64,000 bases of DNA, taken from assembly GCF_900105005.1 (NCBI RefSeq), contig NZ_LT629748.1, forward strand, positions 124,001 to 188,000, read 5' to 3'. The stretch is from Halopseudomonas litoralis. GTDB lineage: Bacteria; Pseudomonadota; Gammaproteobacteria; Pseudomonadales; Pseudomonadaceae. The position numbers and the translations under genes were made by a program. Below, one piece after another: positions 50,503 through 60,137 of the stretch (its first letter is position 1; each line of letters starts with the position of its first letter). The notes beneath the pieces were generated by a model. It ran no database searches. It saw only the letters and a program-made list of their open reading frames with translations, and was not told the DNA's origin.

Positions 50503-52329
50503 TTACAACGGGAAAACCATCGGCACCAATATCACACTGATCAACAGGACCAGAATGGTGAAGGGAACGCCGATCTTCAGAAAGTCGCTGAAACGGTAAC
50601 CGCCGGGGTCGAGCACCAGGGTGTTGACCGGTGAGGATACCGGCGTCATGAAGGCGGCCGACGCGGCCAGCGCCACTATCATCACGAAGGGGTAGGGCGA
50701 CATGCCCAGTGCCTGCGCGGTAGCCAGCGCCACCGGCGCCATCAATACGGCCGTTGCGGTGTTGGAAATGAACAGCCCGATCACTGCCGTGGCAATGAAC
50801 AAGGTCGCCAGCAGCGCGCGCGGCCCGGCATCGCCGAACAGACTCATCAGCCCACCCACGGCCAGATCGATACCTCCGGTCTTCTGCAGCGCCAGGGCGA
50901 ACGGCAGCATGCCGATGATCAGAAGCAGGCTCGGCCAGTGGATCGCCTTGTAGGCCGAATCCATGGTGATGCATTTGAACGCGCCCATCAGCAGACAACC
51001 GATCAGCGCGGCCATCAGATTCGATACCACCCCCGATACCATCAACGCCACCATCACCCCCAGACTGAGCAGGGCGTAGGGCGCCTTGCGCGCCGCGGGT
51101 ACCACTTCCTTGATCTCGGTCGGCAGACTGAGCAGCACAAAGTCCCGGGTCAATATATGCAGCCGATCGATATCCTTCCAACTTCCGGCCACCAGCAAAG
51201 TGTCGCCGGCCTTGAGTTTCTCATCCACCAGCAACCCCGCCAACGCCTCGCCGTTGCGCCGCAGCCCCACCACGTTCAGCCGGTGACGACTGCGAAACGC
51301 CAGTTCCTGGATGGTCTTGCCGGGCAGGCGCGACTCCGGCGGCAGCGCCACCTCGGCCAATCCCAACTGATGGGAATGCGTGCTGTAATAGGAGGTTTCC
51401 AGCTCCAGCGGCGTTACGCCGATCTCCTGATAGGCGCCCAATAGCGCGATGGCCGGGCTGGCCAAGTCCACCAGCAGGATATCGCCTGGCTGCGGCACGG
51501 TATTGCCGGTGGCCACCTGTAACAGATTACGGAAACGCCGCTGGCGCTCGATCGCAATCACATTGATGCCGTATTCGCTGCGCAGTTCCAGTTCATTCAA
51601 AGGGCGGCCTATCAGTGGCGAGTCAGCATTCAATCTGAGCCGCCGTTCGCGCTCCGGCAGTCGATATAGCTCCGCCAGATCATGCATGGTCTGGCGTTCC
51701 GGCTCATCTTTACCCGTCCCCGAACTGCCCAGCCAGCGGCGCACAAACAGCATGTAACCGATACCAAAGAACAGCACCACCAGGCCGATAGGTGTGAAAC
51801 TGAAAAACGAAAAACTCTCGAAGCCGTTTCGCACCAGCTCACTGCTGACCACCAGATTGGGCGGTGTAGCAACCAGTGTCAGCATGCCGCTGATCAGGCC
51901 AGCGAAGCTCAATGGCATCATCAAGCGCGACGCCGGAATACCCATGCGCACACTGACACTCATCACCACCGGAATGAATATCGCCACTATCCCGGTGGAG
52001 CTCATCACCGAACCCATCGCCGCCACCGTCAGCATCAACAGCGTAATCAGCCGAGCCTCACTGCTGTCCGCCTGTTGGGCAAGCCAGTCGCCCAGTTTGT
52101 AGGCAATTCCGGTACGCACCAACCCATCGCCGATCACGAACAGTGCCGCAATCAACAGCACGCTGGGATTACTGAAACCGGCAACCGCTTCCTGGATACT
52201 GAGCACACCGGTCAACGGCAGCGCCACAATCACCATGAGCGCGATCACATCCATGCGCGGTCTGTTGCGGATGAACAGCACCATGCTGCCGAGGAGCAGG
52301 GCGAGGACGATGGTCAGCTCGGTGTTCAT
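50503..52329 (-). CDS. SLC13-family permease with two RCK_C (TrkA-C) domains
   Basis: 608 residues. Two membrane halves (about 1-200 and 410-608) flank two cytoplasmic RCK_C domains (about 215-300 and 305-395, each with SPLIGRPLNELELRS- or SRLPGKTIQELAFRS-like starts). The halves contain the ATPPNLVVSSEL and MTPVSSPVNTLV motifs typical of the DASS/SLC13 fold. Transports sulfate, dicarboxylates or similar anions with Na+; substrate open. It is monocistronic. Confidence 0.92.
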   Translation of the reverse strand: MNTELTIVLALLLGSMVLFIRNRPRMDVIALMVIVALPLTGVLSIQEAVAGFSNPSVLLIAALFVIGDGLVRTGIAYKLGDWLAQQADSSEARLITLLMLTVAAMGSVMSSTGIVAIFIPVVMSVSVRMGIPASRLMMPLSFAGLISGMLTLVATPPNLVVSSELVRNGFESFSFFSFTPIGLVVLFFGIGYMLFVRRWLGSSGTGKDEPERQTMHDLAELYRLPERERRLRLNADSPLIGRPLNELELRSEYGINVIAIERQRRFRNLLQVATGNTVPQPGDILLVDLASPAIALLGAYQEIGVTPLELETSYYSTHSHQLGLAEVALPPESRLPGKTIQELAFRSRHRLNVVGLRRNGEALAGLLVDEKLKAGDTLLVAGSWKDIDRLHILTRDFVLLSLPTEIKEVVPAARKAPYALLSLGVMVALMVSGVVSNLMAALIGCLLMGAFKCITMDSAYKAIHWPSLLLIIGMLPFALALQKTGGIDLAVGGLMSLFGDAGPRALLATLFIATAVIGLFISNTATAVLMAPVALATAQALGMSPYPFVMIVALAASAAFMTPVSSPVNTLVLDPGGYRFSDFLKIGVPFTILVLLISVILVPMVFPL

Positions 52330-52519
52330 GGGGGCCTTTCCGGGAAGTGGGATAAAAGCATCTCAAGGATACCTGAATGGACAACGGACAGCTGTCCCAA
52401 AGGTTCCCGGCGAGCAAGGTGCACATTAGAGACCGGTCGCGCCTGTATCACTCTCTCTTCCCCGGTCTTATGGCGCGATGCCAGATTGCTTCATCTCGAT
52501 TTGCCGACGGCGGCTACCT

Positions 52520-53725
52520 TCAATCAAAATCCTGCTTTTCCATCCACGGAATGATGCGCTCGAAGGCTTTCTCAAGGTTGTCCAGGGAAGTGGAATAGCT
52601 GAGTCGCAGGGCGTTGTTACTGTGGTTGCCGAAGGTCTCGCCGGGGATGGTGCATACGCCGGTTTCCTTGAGCAGCCGCAGCGCCACATGGGTACCGTTG
52701 ACGCCCTCGGGCAGGGAGGGAAACATGTAAAAGGCCCCCTCCGGCTTGTAGCCAGTGAGGTGGGGTGTGCCAGCCACCAGCTCTACCAGCCGATCCCGAC
52801 GCCGGGTGTATTCCATCCGCATATTGTCGATAAAGTCATTGTCACCATGCAGGGCGGCTACCCCGGCCCACTGGAACGGGGTGTTGGCTACCGTGGTGGT
52901 GAACATGTGATAGCGCCGCAACATCTTGATGGCCGCCTGGCTGGCGAATATCCAACCGATGCGCATGCCCGCCATGCTGTAGGTTTTGGAAAAGCTGCTG
53001 ATCACCATGACGTTATCGAGGTCGCTGCAGTTTTCCAGCACTGAAGGGTATTCGATACCGTCGTAAATCAGGTGGTCATAGACTTCGTCGCTGATCACCT
53101 GAATGTTGCGATAGGCCGCCTCCTGGAGAATGGCATCGAGGGTTTCCCGAGGGTAGATGGCGCCGGTCGGGTTGTTGGGGGAATTGAGTACGATGCCATA
53201 GGTGTGGGGTTCGATGGCATCGATCACCGCCCGGGGATCAAGCTGGTGGTTGTTTTCTGCATGGGTAGGTACTGCGGTGACCTCGCCGCCGTTCATGCGG
53301 ATCAGCGGCGCATAGAGAATGAAGGACGGGTCGGGCACGATAAAGTGGCGGCCTGGGGCCGACACCGCGGTGAGTGCCAGGTAGATGGCCTCGGTGGCGC
53401 CGGTGGTAATCAGTACATTCTCCGGGGTCAGCGGTTTCTGATAGCGCTCACCGTAGTAGGCGGCGAGGCTTTCGAGTAATTGGGGCAGGCCGGCGTCCAG
53501 GGTGTAGCCGGTCTGCCCGGCGCGAAGGGCCTCGACGGCGGCGGTGACGACATTCTCCGGGGCCGGCAGATCCGGTTGACCAATGGACAGATGGATCACA
53601 TCCGACATCGACGCTGCCATGTTGACCATCTTGCGGATGCCCGGCATGGGCATGGCGCGCACCGACGGATGCCACAGCGGATCTTCGGATTCGTACATCT
53701 CGATATCGACATTACTCAAAGACAT
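52520..53725 (-). CDS. Pyridoxal-phosphate aminotransferase class I/II
   Basis: 401 residues from the ATG at 53725, with a GGAG site in the end of the amidase gene. Features are GQPDLPAPENVV, TTGATEAIYLAL, NSPNNPTGAIYPRE and the PLP lysine in SSFSKTYSMAGMRIGW; the C-terminal Arg lies in LRLSYSTSLDNL. Fold type I, aspartate-aminotransferase-like. Last gene of a four-gene minus-strand operon (class III aminotransferase, 2-hydroxyacid dehydrogenase, amidase, this gene). Substrate unknown. Confidence 0.93.
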   Translation of the reverse strand: MSLSNVDIEMYESEDPLWHPSVRAMPMPGIRKMVNMAASMSDVIHLSIGQPDLPAPENVVTAAVEALRAGQTGYTLDAGLPQLLESLAAYYGERYQKPLTPENVLITTGATEAIYLALTAVSAPGRHFIVPDPSFILYAPLIRMNGGEVTAVPTHAENNHQLDPRAVIDAIEPHTYGIVLNSPNNPTGAIYPRETLDAILQEAAYRNIQVISDEVYDHLIYDGIEYPSVLENCSDLDNVMVISSFSKTYSMAGMRIGWIFASQAAIKMLRRYHMFTTTVANTPFQWAGVAALHGDNDFIDNMRMEYTRRRDRLVELVAGTPHLTGYKPEGAFYMFPSLPEGVNGTHVALRLLKETGVCTIPGETFGNHSNNALRLSYSTSLDNLEKAFERIIPWMEKQDFD

Positions 53726-53729
53726 GGCC

Positions 53730-55154
53730 TTACTCCGTCTCGACCGGGAAATCGAACAGTGCGGGTCGGTGATCAGTGAGGGGGGCTGCCTGCTGGTAGG
53801 CATGACCGGCGCGCAGCACCAGTGCGTCGTTGAACCGGGCGCCGACCAATTGCAGGCCAATGGGCAGGCCGTCATTGTCAAAACCGCAGGGTACTGACAA
53901 TCCTGGCTGGCCGGTCATATTGAAAGGGTAGGTGAAGGGAGTCCAGGTGGGCCAGCGGGTCTGGGACCAGTCTACCGGTACTTCTCGTCCGGTCTTGAAG
54001 GCGGTGATCGGCAAAGCCGGGGTCAGCAGGAGATCATATTTCTGATGGAAGTGAGCCATGCGCTCGCGCAGGGCCATGGATTCATTGACCGCCCCCAGAT
54101 AGTCGAGCATGGACAATTGCGCCGCCTTATCCGCGACCGTGACCAGTTCCGGGTCCATCAGGGCGCGTTTCTTTGCCGAGAGGTCGCGAATGGCGTTGGC
54201 AGCCCCGCCATAGAACAGGTGACCGAAGGCACCCAACGGATCGCCAAACCCCGGATCTACCCGCGACACCTCTGCGCCCAGCGCGGTAAACACCGCTACC
54301 GCCTCGTTCAGTGCGGCTTCCACTGCGGGATCGACATCGACGAAGCCGAGGTTGGGGCTGTAGGCGATCTTCAGTCCCTGCACGCCACCTTGCAGCGCCG
54401 CCAGATAATCGATGGAGCGGCGGGGCACAGCGTTGCTGTCGCGATGATCGGCTTCGGTGAGCACGTTCATCATCAATGCGCAATCTTCTACTGTCCACGC
54501 CATGGGCCCGGCGTGGGCCAGGGTGCCGAAGGGGCTGGCAGGCCAGTGGGGTACTTCGCCAAAAGAGGGCTTGAGACCGACGATGCCGCAGAAGGCGGCG
54601 GGAATGCGAATGGAGCCGCCTGCATCGGTGCCCAATGCCAGGGGGGCCATCCCCAAGGCCACCGCCACGGCGCTGCCGCCGCTGGAGCCACCGGCGGTTC
54701 TGGCTGGGTTCCAGGGGTTGTTGGTCACGCCGTCAATGGGATTGTCGGTAACGCCTTTCCAGCCCAGCTCCGGCGTGGTGGTTTTACCGATAGGCACAAA
54801 GCCATGGCGTGCCAGGGCCGCTACTGAAGGGGCTGCCTTATTCAGTGTGGTGTCGGGGTCGACGGTAAGCGAGCCGCGCCGCGTCGGCCACCAAGGAGTG
54901 AGGAAGACATCCTTGACGCCCACCGGAACACCGTCCAACAGACCTTGGGGTTCGCCGCGCTGATAGCGCGTCTCGGACTCTCGGGCAAATTCGAGACTGG
55001 TCTCGCGGTCGACCAGACAGAAGCCATTGGTATGGCTGTCGAGGCGCTCAATCTGATCGAGCATGGCCTCGGAGACTTCGACAGGGGATAGTTTGCCAGT
55101 CTGATAGCTGCCGAGCAGGTCGGTGGCGGTCATGGTCAGAATATCGTTGCGCAT
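53730..55154 (-). CDS. Amidase-signature family amidase
   Basis: 474 residues. Ser-cisSer-Lys triad visible as GKTTTPELGWKGVTDNP (Lys), [13 protein letters not shown] and GTDAGGSIRIPAAF (serines). Not GatA: it is outside the gat operon, with different flanking sequence, so it is probably a catabolic amidase for a small amide. The ATG at 55154 has a strong GGAGGAG site. It is 98 nt downstream of the 2-hydroxyacid dehydrogenase and 4 nt upstream of the class I aminotransferase. Confidence 0.92.
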   Translation of the reverse strand: MRNDILTMTATDLLGSYQTGKLSPVEVSEAMLDQIERLDSHTNGFCLVDRETSLEFARESETRYQRGEPQGLLDGVPVGVKDVFLTPWWPTRRGSLTVDPDTTLNKAAPSVAALARHGFVPIGKTTTPELGWKGVTDNPIDGVTNNPWNPARTAGGSSGGSAVAVALGMAPLALGTDAGGSIRIPAAFCGIVGLKPSFGEVPHWPASPFGTLAHAGPMAWTVEDCALMMNVLTEADHRDSNAVPRRSIDYLAALQGGVQGLKIAYSPNLGFVDVDPAVEAALNEAVAVFTALGAEVSRVDPGFGDPLGAFGHLFYGGAANAIRDLSAKKRALMDPELVTVADKAAQLSMLDYLGAVNESMALRERMAHFHQKYDLLLTPALPITAFKTGREVPVDWSQTRWPTWTPFTYPFNMTGQPGLSVPCGFDNDGLPIGLQLVGARFNDALVLRAGHAYQQAAPLTDHRPALFDFPVETE

Positions 55155-55252
55155 ATCGCTCCTCCAGTCATAGCCTGTGGGTCGCGTTCACGTAACACAC
55201 CCAGTGTAGTGCAGGAGGGGTGTGCAGATCGGAGAAGGGCGCTTGGGTCGAT

Positions 55253-56197
55253 CTAGGTTTTGCGCACCTCGTTAAGTAAAGGATCGCCGGCCTGCCAGCG
55301 TCGGAAATTGTCCACAAACTGCTCGCCCAGCGCCTGGCGCCAGCCGATGAAATCCCCAGCCATATGAGCCGAGATCATCACATTGGACATGTCCCATAGC
55401 GGGTGCTCGGAGGGCAGCGGCTCCTCCTCGAATACATCCAGTGCAGCGCCGGCGATGGTGCCGCTATTCAGTGCCTCGACCAAGTCATCGGTGATTACGA
55501 TAGGGCCGCGACCGACATTGATCAGGCGCGCGGTAGGCTTCATGGCCGCAAAGGTGTGGCGGTTGAACAAACCGCGGGTATCCTCAGTGAGCGGGGCGGT
55601 GATGATGACAAAGTCGGCGTCCGGCAGCAGGTCGAGCAGGCGGTCATTGGCCAGTACCCGGTCAAACCGGGAGTCATCGCGGCTGCTGCGGGCCAGACCG
55701 GTAACCTGCATCCCCACCGCCCGCAGCAGTTGCGAGACTTCGCCGCCGATGGAGCCGGCGCCTATTACCAATACCTGGCGGCCATCGATACGCTCGGTAT
55801 CCCGGTGGCGCCATTGATGCTGTTGCTGGTAGCGCAGGTTGCCGGCAAAATCCTTGGCAAACAGCAGTATCGATCCCAACACGTACTCGGCAATACCCCG
55901 GTCGAATAGCCCCCGGGCATTGGTCACGGGAATATCGCTTTCCCACAGGGCCGGGAACCTCAGCGCATCGACACCGGCGCTGGTGGCGTGTACCCACCGA
56001 ATGTTGTGCTGGTCGGGCCAGCAGCGCTCCAGCACGCCAGTACGAAAATCCGTCACTACCAGAACGTCTGCGTTTGGTAGCGCATCCCTGAGCTCTTGTT
56101 CATCACTGAGGATGCGAAGATGAGCGCTTTCAGCGAGCGGCTGCAACCCGGGCAACTCACCGTCTTCCGGTGCTACCAGTACAAGGATATTAATCAT
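55253..56197 (-). CDS. D-2-hydroxyacid dehydrogenase
   Basis: 314 residues. NAD-binding LVIGAGSIGGEVSQLL; catalytic Arg in INVGRGPIVITDDL, Glu in FEEEPLPSEHP and His in ISAHMAGDF. It is related to the GhrA/phosphoglycerate-dehydrogenase-like group but not close to the HprA-like protein at 12311. Its ATG overlaps the stop of the upstream aminotransferase by 4 nt (ATGA). In this operon it may reduce a 2-oxoacid made by an aminotransferase, or oxidise a 2-hydroxyacid substrate. Confidence 0.92.
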   Translation of the reverse strand: MINILVLVAPEDGELPGLQPLAESAHLRILSDEQELRDALPNADVLVVTDFRTGVLERCWPDQHNIRWVHATSAGVDALRFPALWESDIPVTNARGLFDRGIAEYVLGSILLFAKDFAGNLRYQQQHQWRHRDTERIDGRQVLVIGAGSIGGEVSQLLRAVGMQVTGLARSSRDDSRFDRVLANDRLLDLLPDADFVIITAPLTEDTRGLFNRHTFAAMKPTARLINVGRGPIVITDDLVEALNSGTIAGAALDVFEEEPLPSEHPLWDMSNVMISAHMAGDFIGWRQALGEQFVDNFRRWQAGDPLLNEVRKT

Positions 56198-57447
56198 GTG
56201 ATCACTCGGGCAAGGACACGGGTGAAGCGCTGCACAGCGTCGTCCACTTCCGCCTCGCTGACCACCAAGGGGGGCAGCCAGCGGATGATCTGGCTATCGG
56301 TACCGCAGCGCAGTAACAGCAAGCCTTCCTCTTCGCTGGCGGTGGTCAGGCTGGCTGCCAGATCGGCCAGCGGCTTGTCGGGGGATTGGGCAATCTCAAG
56401 GCCGAGCATCAATCCCTTGCCGCGCAGGTCTGCCAGCTGGGGATACTGTTGGCGCAGGATCTGTAAGTGATCCCAGAGTTGCTGGCCCCGGGCCGCAGCG
56501 TTGGCCACCAGATTTTCGTTATCCATCACTCGCAGGGTGGCCAGAGCGGCGGCGCAGGACACCGCATTGGCGCCATAGGTGCCGCCCTGAGAGCCGGCCA
56601 GACCTTTGGCCATCAAGGTTTGCGAAGCGGCCATGGCGGAAAGCGGGAAGCCGCTGGCCAGCCCCTTGGCAGTGATCACGATATCCGGGGTAATACCGAA
56701 GTGCTGATGACTCCAGAACTTGCCGCTGCGACCGAAGCCTGCCTGGATTTCATCGCACACCAGCAGAATGCCATGTTGTTTACAGCGCTCGGCAAGCCCC
56801 TGCATGAACGCGCTGTTGCCCGGGTAATAACCGAATTCGCCCTGCACCGGCTCGATCACCATGGCTGCGGTGTCTTCTGGCGCTGTCTGGGTCTTGAGAA
56901 TATGGTCCAGTTCAGCGAGGCAGAAACGGGTGGCTTCCTCCTCGCTCCAACCATAGCGCCAGCTATGGGGAAAGGGCGCTACTACTACCCCGGCCATCAT
57001 TGGGTGATAGGCATTGCGAACCTTGGTGCCGGAGGTGGTCATTGATGCCGCACCCATGGTGCGGCCATGAAAGCCACCATTGAAAACGATGACATTGGCG
57101 CGGCGGGTGGCGTGGCGGGCCAGACGCAGGGCCATCTCTACCGCTTCCGAGCCGGCATTGCTGAATGCCACCGAGTCGATACCATCGGGCATTTTGCCCA
57201 CCAGACGCTCTGCCAGATCGAGCATGGGTTGGTGGGTGACGGTGGTGTACTGGGCATGAATCAACTTGCCCACCTGTTCGCGGGCGGCGGCGACCACAGT
57301 CGGGTGGCAATGGCCGGTGGAAGTAACGCCAATGCCGGCGGTGAAATCCAGATAGCTTTTGCCATCGTTGGCAATCAACCAACAGCCTTCGCCGCGCTCG
57401 GCGCAGACTTTGCTCGACTGTTTCAATAGAGGTGACAGGTGGCTCAT
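56194..57447 (-). CDS. Class III aminotransferase (GabT/ornithine-type)
   Basis: 417 residues from the ATG at 57447, chosen because AGGAG lies 7 nt upstream; a longer reading from 57609 adds an unlikely leader. Features are DFTAGIGVTSTGHCHP, FSNAGSEAVEMALRLAR, VIEPVQGEFGYYP, LLVCDEIQAGFGRSG and the PLP lysine in ITAKGLASGFPLSAM. Transfers an omega-amino group, for example from 4-aminobutyrate, to 2-oxoglutarate; the amino donor is unknown. First gene of the operon. Confidence 0.93.
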   Translation of the reverse strand: MSHLSPLLKQSSKVCAERGEGCWLIANDGKSYLDFTAGIGVTSTGHCHPTVVAAAREQVGKLIHAQYTTVTHQPMLDLAERLVGKMPDGIDSVAFSNAGSEAVEMALRLARHATRRANVIVFNGGFHGRTMGAASMTTSGTKVRNAYHPMMAGVVVAPFPHSWRYGWSEEEATRFCLAELDHILKTQTAPEDTAAMVIEPVQGEFGYYPGNSAFMQGLAERCKQHGILLVCDEIQAGFGRSGKFWSHQHFGITPDIVITAKGLASGFPLSAMAASQTLMAKGLAGSQGGTYGANAVSCAAALATLRVMDNENLVANAAARGQQLWDHLQILRQQYPQLADLRGKGLMLGLEIAQSPDKPLADLAASLTTASEEEGLLLLRCGTDSQIIRWLPPLVVSEAEVDDAVQRFTRVLARVIT

Positions 57448-57839
57448 GACAAAGCTCCTATCTCTTTTGCTGGGGGATGCCCCCGATGTTTGATACCACT
57501 GGTGAAAACCACGACGGGTCTGCGCACAGTGCTGTGTGACTGGCAGTGTAGGAAGGGGAATGCGGGCATGCAAATGTTGGCTGGCGTGTCGTGGCGGAGT
57601 TAAGCTCAAAGCAGCTCTTATATTTCTCTGACCCCAATTGGCCCCGCCGTCCTTTTCAGTCAGCGATCAATACGAACCGGGCTGTACTCAACCGGCACCC
57701 AGCTATAGCCGCTTCTTCGCTGCGCAAATGAGCCAGTCCGATGAACTGCTGTCATTAAGTGCCGATTCACAACATTCCCTGCGTAAAACCCGGATAATAG
57801 CGCCCCATCCTTTTCTGCCCGCTATTCTGGTAATCCCGC
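57448..57839. other. Gene-free divergent region between the aminotransferase operon and the OsmC-YcaO gene
   Basis: 392 nt without a credible gene. It must hold both promoters. A GGGG-GATG-CCCC hairpin lies in the leader of the aminotransferase gene (57473-57484), and GATAAT at 57793-57798 is a possible -10 for the OsmC-YcaO gene but lacks a good -35. An 80-codon open frame at 57638-57880 overlaps the next gene and has no ribosome site. Confidence 0.6.
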
Positions 57840-60041
57840 ATGGAAATCAAGGTCAATTTTCTCGACAACCTCCGACTTGAGGCCAAGTTCGACGACTTCA
57901 CGGTGGTGGCTGATCAGCCTATCCGCTACAAGGGCGATGGTTCGGCGCCCGGTCCGTTCGATTACTTTCTGGCCTCGTCGGCGCTCTGTGCGGCTTACTT
58001 CGTCAAGCTGTATTGCCAGACCCGCGGTATCCCAACGGAAAACATCCGCCTGTCGCAGAACAACATTGTCGACCCGGAGAACCGTTACAACCAGATCTTC
58101 AAGATTCAGGTCGAGTTGCCGGAAGATATCTCAGACAAGGATCGCCAGGGCATTCTGCGCTCCATCGACCGGTGCACGGTCAAGAAAGTGGTGCAGACCG
58201 GCCCGGAATTCGTGATCGAGGTGGTCGACAATCTGGACGCCGATGCGCAGGGCTTGCTGATGGCGCCGCCGGTTGATGGTGCGCTTACCCGCATACCGGG
58301 CAAGGACCTCCCGCTGGAACAGACCATCGCCACCATGTCCGGCATTCTCGCCGACCTGGGGATGAAGATCGAGATCGCCTCCTGGCGCAATATCGTGCCC
58401 AACGTCTGGTCTCTGCACCTGCGTGATGCCCATTCGCAGATGTGTTTTACCAATGGCAAGGGCTCGACCAAGGAAAGTGCTCTGGCCTCGGCCCTGGGCG
58501 AATTCATCGAGCGGCTGAACTGCAACTTCTTCTACAACGACCAATTCTGGGGTGAAGAGCTGGCCAATGCCGAGTTCGTGCATTATCCCGAGGAGCGCTG
58601 GTTCCAGCCTGGTCCCAATGATGAGCTGCCGGAAGAGATTCTCGATGAGCATTGTCTGGATATCTACAACCCCCAGGGCGAACTGCTTGGCTCGCACCTG
58701 TACGATACCAACTCCGGCAATGTAGAACGCGGCATCTGTTCGCTGCCCTACGTGCGCCAGTCAGACGGCGAGGTGGTGTACTTCCCCTCCAACCTGATCG
58801 AGAACCTGTTTCTCAGCAACGGCATGAGCGCTGGCAATACCTTGGCCGAAGCCCAGGTGCAGTGCCTGTCGGAAATCTTTGAGCGAGCGGTCAAACGCGA
58901 GATTCTGGAAGGGGAAATGGCATTGCCGGATGTACCGCAGGCCGTGCTGGCCAGATACCCCGGTATTCTGGCGGGGATTCAGGGTCTGGAAGAGCAGGGC
59001 TTTCCGCTGCTGGTCAAGGACGCCTCGCTGGGCGGCCAGTTCCCGGTGATGTGCGTCACCCTGATGAACCCGCGCACCGGCGGGGTATTTGCCTCCTTTG
59101 GCGCGCACCCGAGCTTTGAGGTGGCACTGGAACGCAGTCTCACCGAGCTGTTGCAGGGCCGCAGTTTCGAGGGCCTGAACGATGTCGCGCGGCCTACCTT
59201 TGAAAGTCAGGCGGTAACCGAGCCGAACAACTCGGTGGATCACTTCATCGATTCCAGCGGAGTGGTGTCATGGCGCTTTTTCAGTGCCAGTTCCGACTAC
59301 GACTTTGTCGAATGGGATTTCACCAATGGCGGCAGTAACAGCAACGCAGAGGAAGCCGACATGCTGTTCGGCATTCTCGAAGACATGGGCAAGGACGCCT
59401 ATATGGCGGTGTATGAGCATCTGGGTGCAACGGCCTGCCGGATTCTGGTGCCGGGTTATTCGGAAATCTATCCGGTGGATGATCTGATCTGGGACAACAC
59501 CAACAAGGCGTTGTACTTCCGCGAAGACATTCTCAACCTGCATCGTCTCAGCGACGATGAGCTGGTCGCCTTGGCGGAGCGTCTGGAAGAAAGCGAACTG
59601 GATAACTACACCGACATCACCACCCTTATCGGCGTGGAGTTCGATGACAACACCGCCTGGGGCCAGCTGACCATTCAGGAGCTCAAGCTGCTGATCTATC
59701 TGGCCTTGAGCCGTCTGGACGAAGCACTGGAGTTGGTCGAAGAGTTCCTGCAATACAACGACAACACGGTAGATCGCGAGCTCTTCTATCAGGCTATGGG
59801 CGCGATACTGGAAGTCACCCTGGATGACGAGCTGGAGCTGGACGACTTCGAAGCCAACTTCCGCCGCATGTTCGGTGATGAGCGCATGGATGCGGTGATA
59901 GGTTCAGTGGCAGGCAAGGTACGCTTCCACGGCCTGGCACCGACCAGCATGCGACTGGAAGGGCTGGATAAGCACCAGCGGATGATTGACAGCCTGAAAA
60001 AACTGCATGCGGCTCGGGCTCGGGCGGCCCAGCGTTTCTGA
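57840..60041 (+). CDS. OsmC-YcaO fusion protein
   Basis: 733 residues. The N-terminal OsmC-like domain (about 1-145) keeps both cysteines of the peroxiredoxin-type site, Cys50 in SSALCAAYF and Cys112 in DRCTVKK. The YcaO domain (about 160-560) has the ATP-binding GKGSTKESALASALGEFIER (206-225) and EIFERAVKREIL. The C-terminal part (about 620-733) is helical and TPR-like, as in E. coli YcaO (586 residues, no OsmC), which assists RimO in methylthiolation of ribosomal protein S12. No RiPP precursor or E1/ocin-ThiF partner lies nearby. Weak ribosome site. Confidence 0.9.
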   Translation: MEIKVNFLDNLRLEAKFDDFTVVADQPIRYKGDGSAPGPFDYFLASSALCAAYFVKLYCQTRGIPTENIRLSQNNIVDPENRYNQIFKIQVELPEDISDKDRQGILRSIDRCTVKKVVQTGPEFVIEVVDNLDADAQGLLMAPPVDGALTRIPGKDLPLEQTIATMSGILADLGMKIEIASWRNIVPNVWSLHLRDAHSQMCFTNGKGSTKESALASALGEFIERLNCNFFYNDQFWGEELANAEFVHYPEERWFQPGPNDELPEEILDEHCLDIYNPQGELLGSHLYDTNSGNVERGICSLPYVRQSDGEVVYFPSNLIENLFLSNGMSAGNTLAEAQVQCLSEIFERAVKREILEGEMALPDVPQAVLARYPGILAGIQGLEEQGFPLLVKDASLGGQFPVMCVTLMNPRTGGVFASFGAHPSFEVALERSLTELLQGRSFEGLNDVARPTFESQAVTEPNNSVDHFIDSSGVVSWRFFSASSDYDFVEWDFTNGGSNSNAEEADMLFGILEDMGKDAYMAVYEHLGATACRILVPGYSEIYPVDDLIWDNTNKALYFREDILNLHRLSDDELVALAERLEESELDNYTDITTLIGVEFDDNTAWGQLTIQELKLLIYLALSRLDEALELVEEFLQYNDNTVDRELFYQAMGAILEVTLDDELELDDFEANFRRMFGDERMDAVIGSVAGKVRFHGLAPTSMRLEGLDKHQRMIDSLKKLHAARARAAQRF

Positions 60042-60137
60042 CCGCGGCGCCCGCATGTTTTTGTTTTGACTTGAAATGATTCGAGAACGCTTCTACTTTG
60101 AATCCATAGTGTTCTCTCGGATTGACAGGATAATCTC

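Noticed and set aside
57638..57880. 80-codon open frame upstream of the OsmC-YcaO gene
   Set aside because: Overlaps that gene's start, no ribosome site, composition not coding-like.
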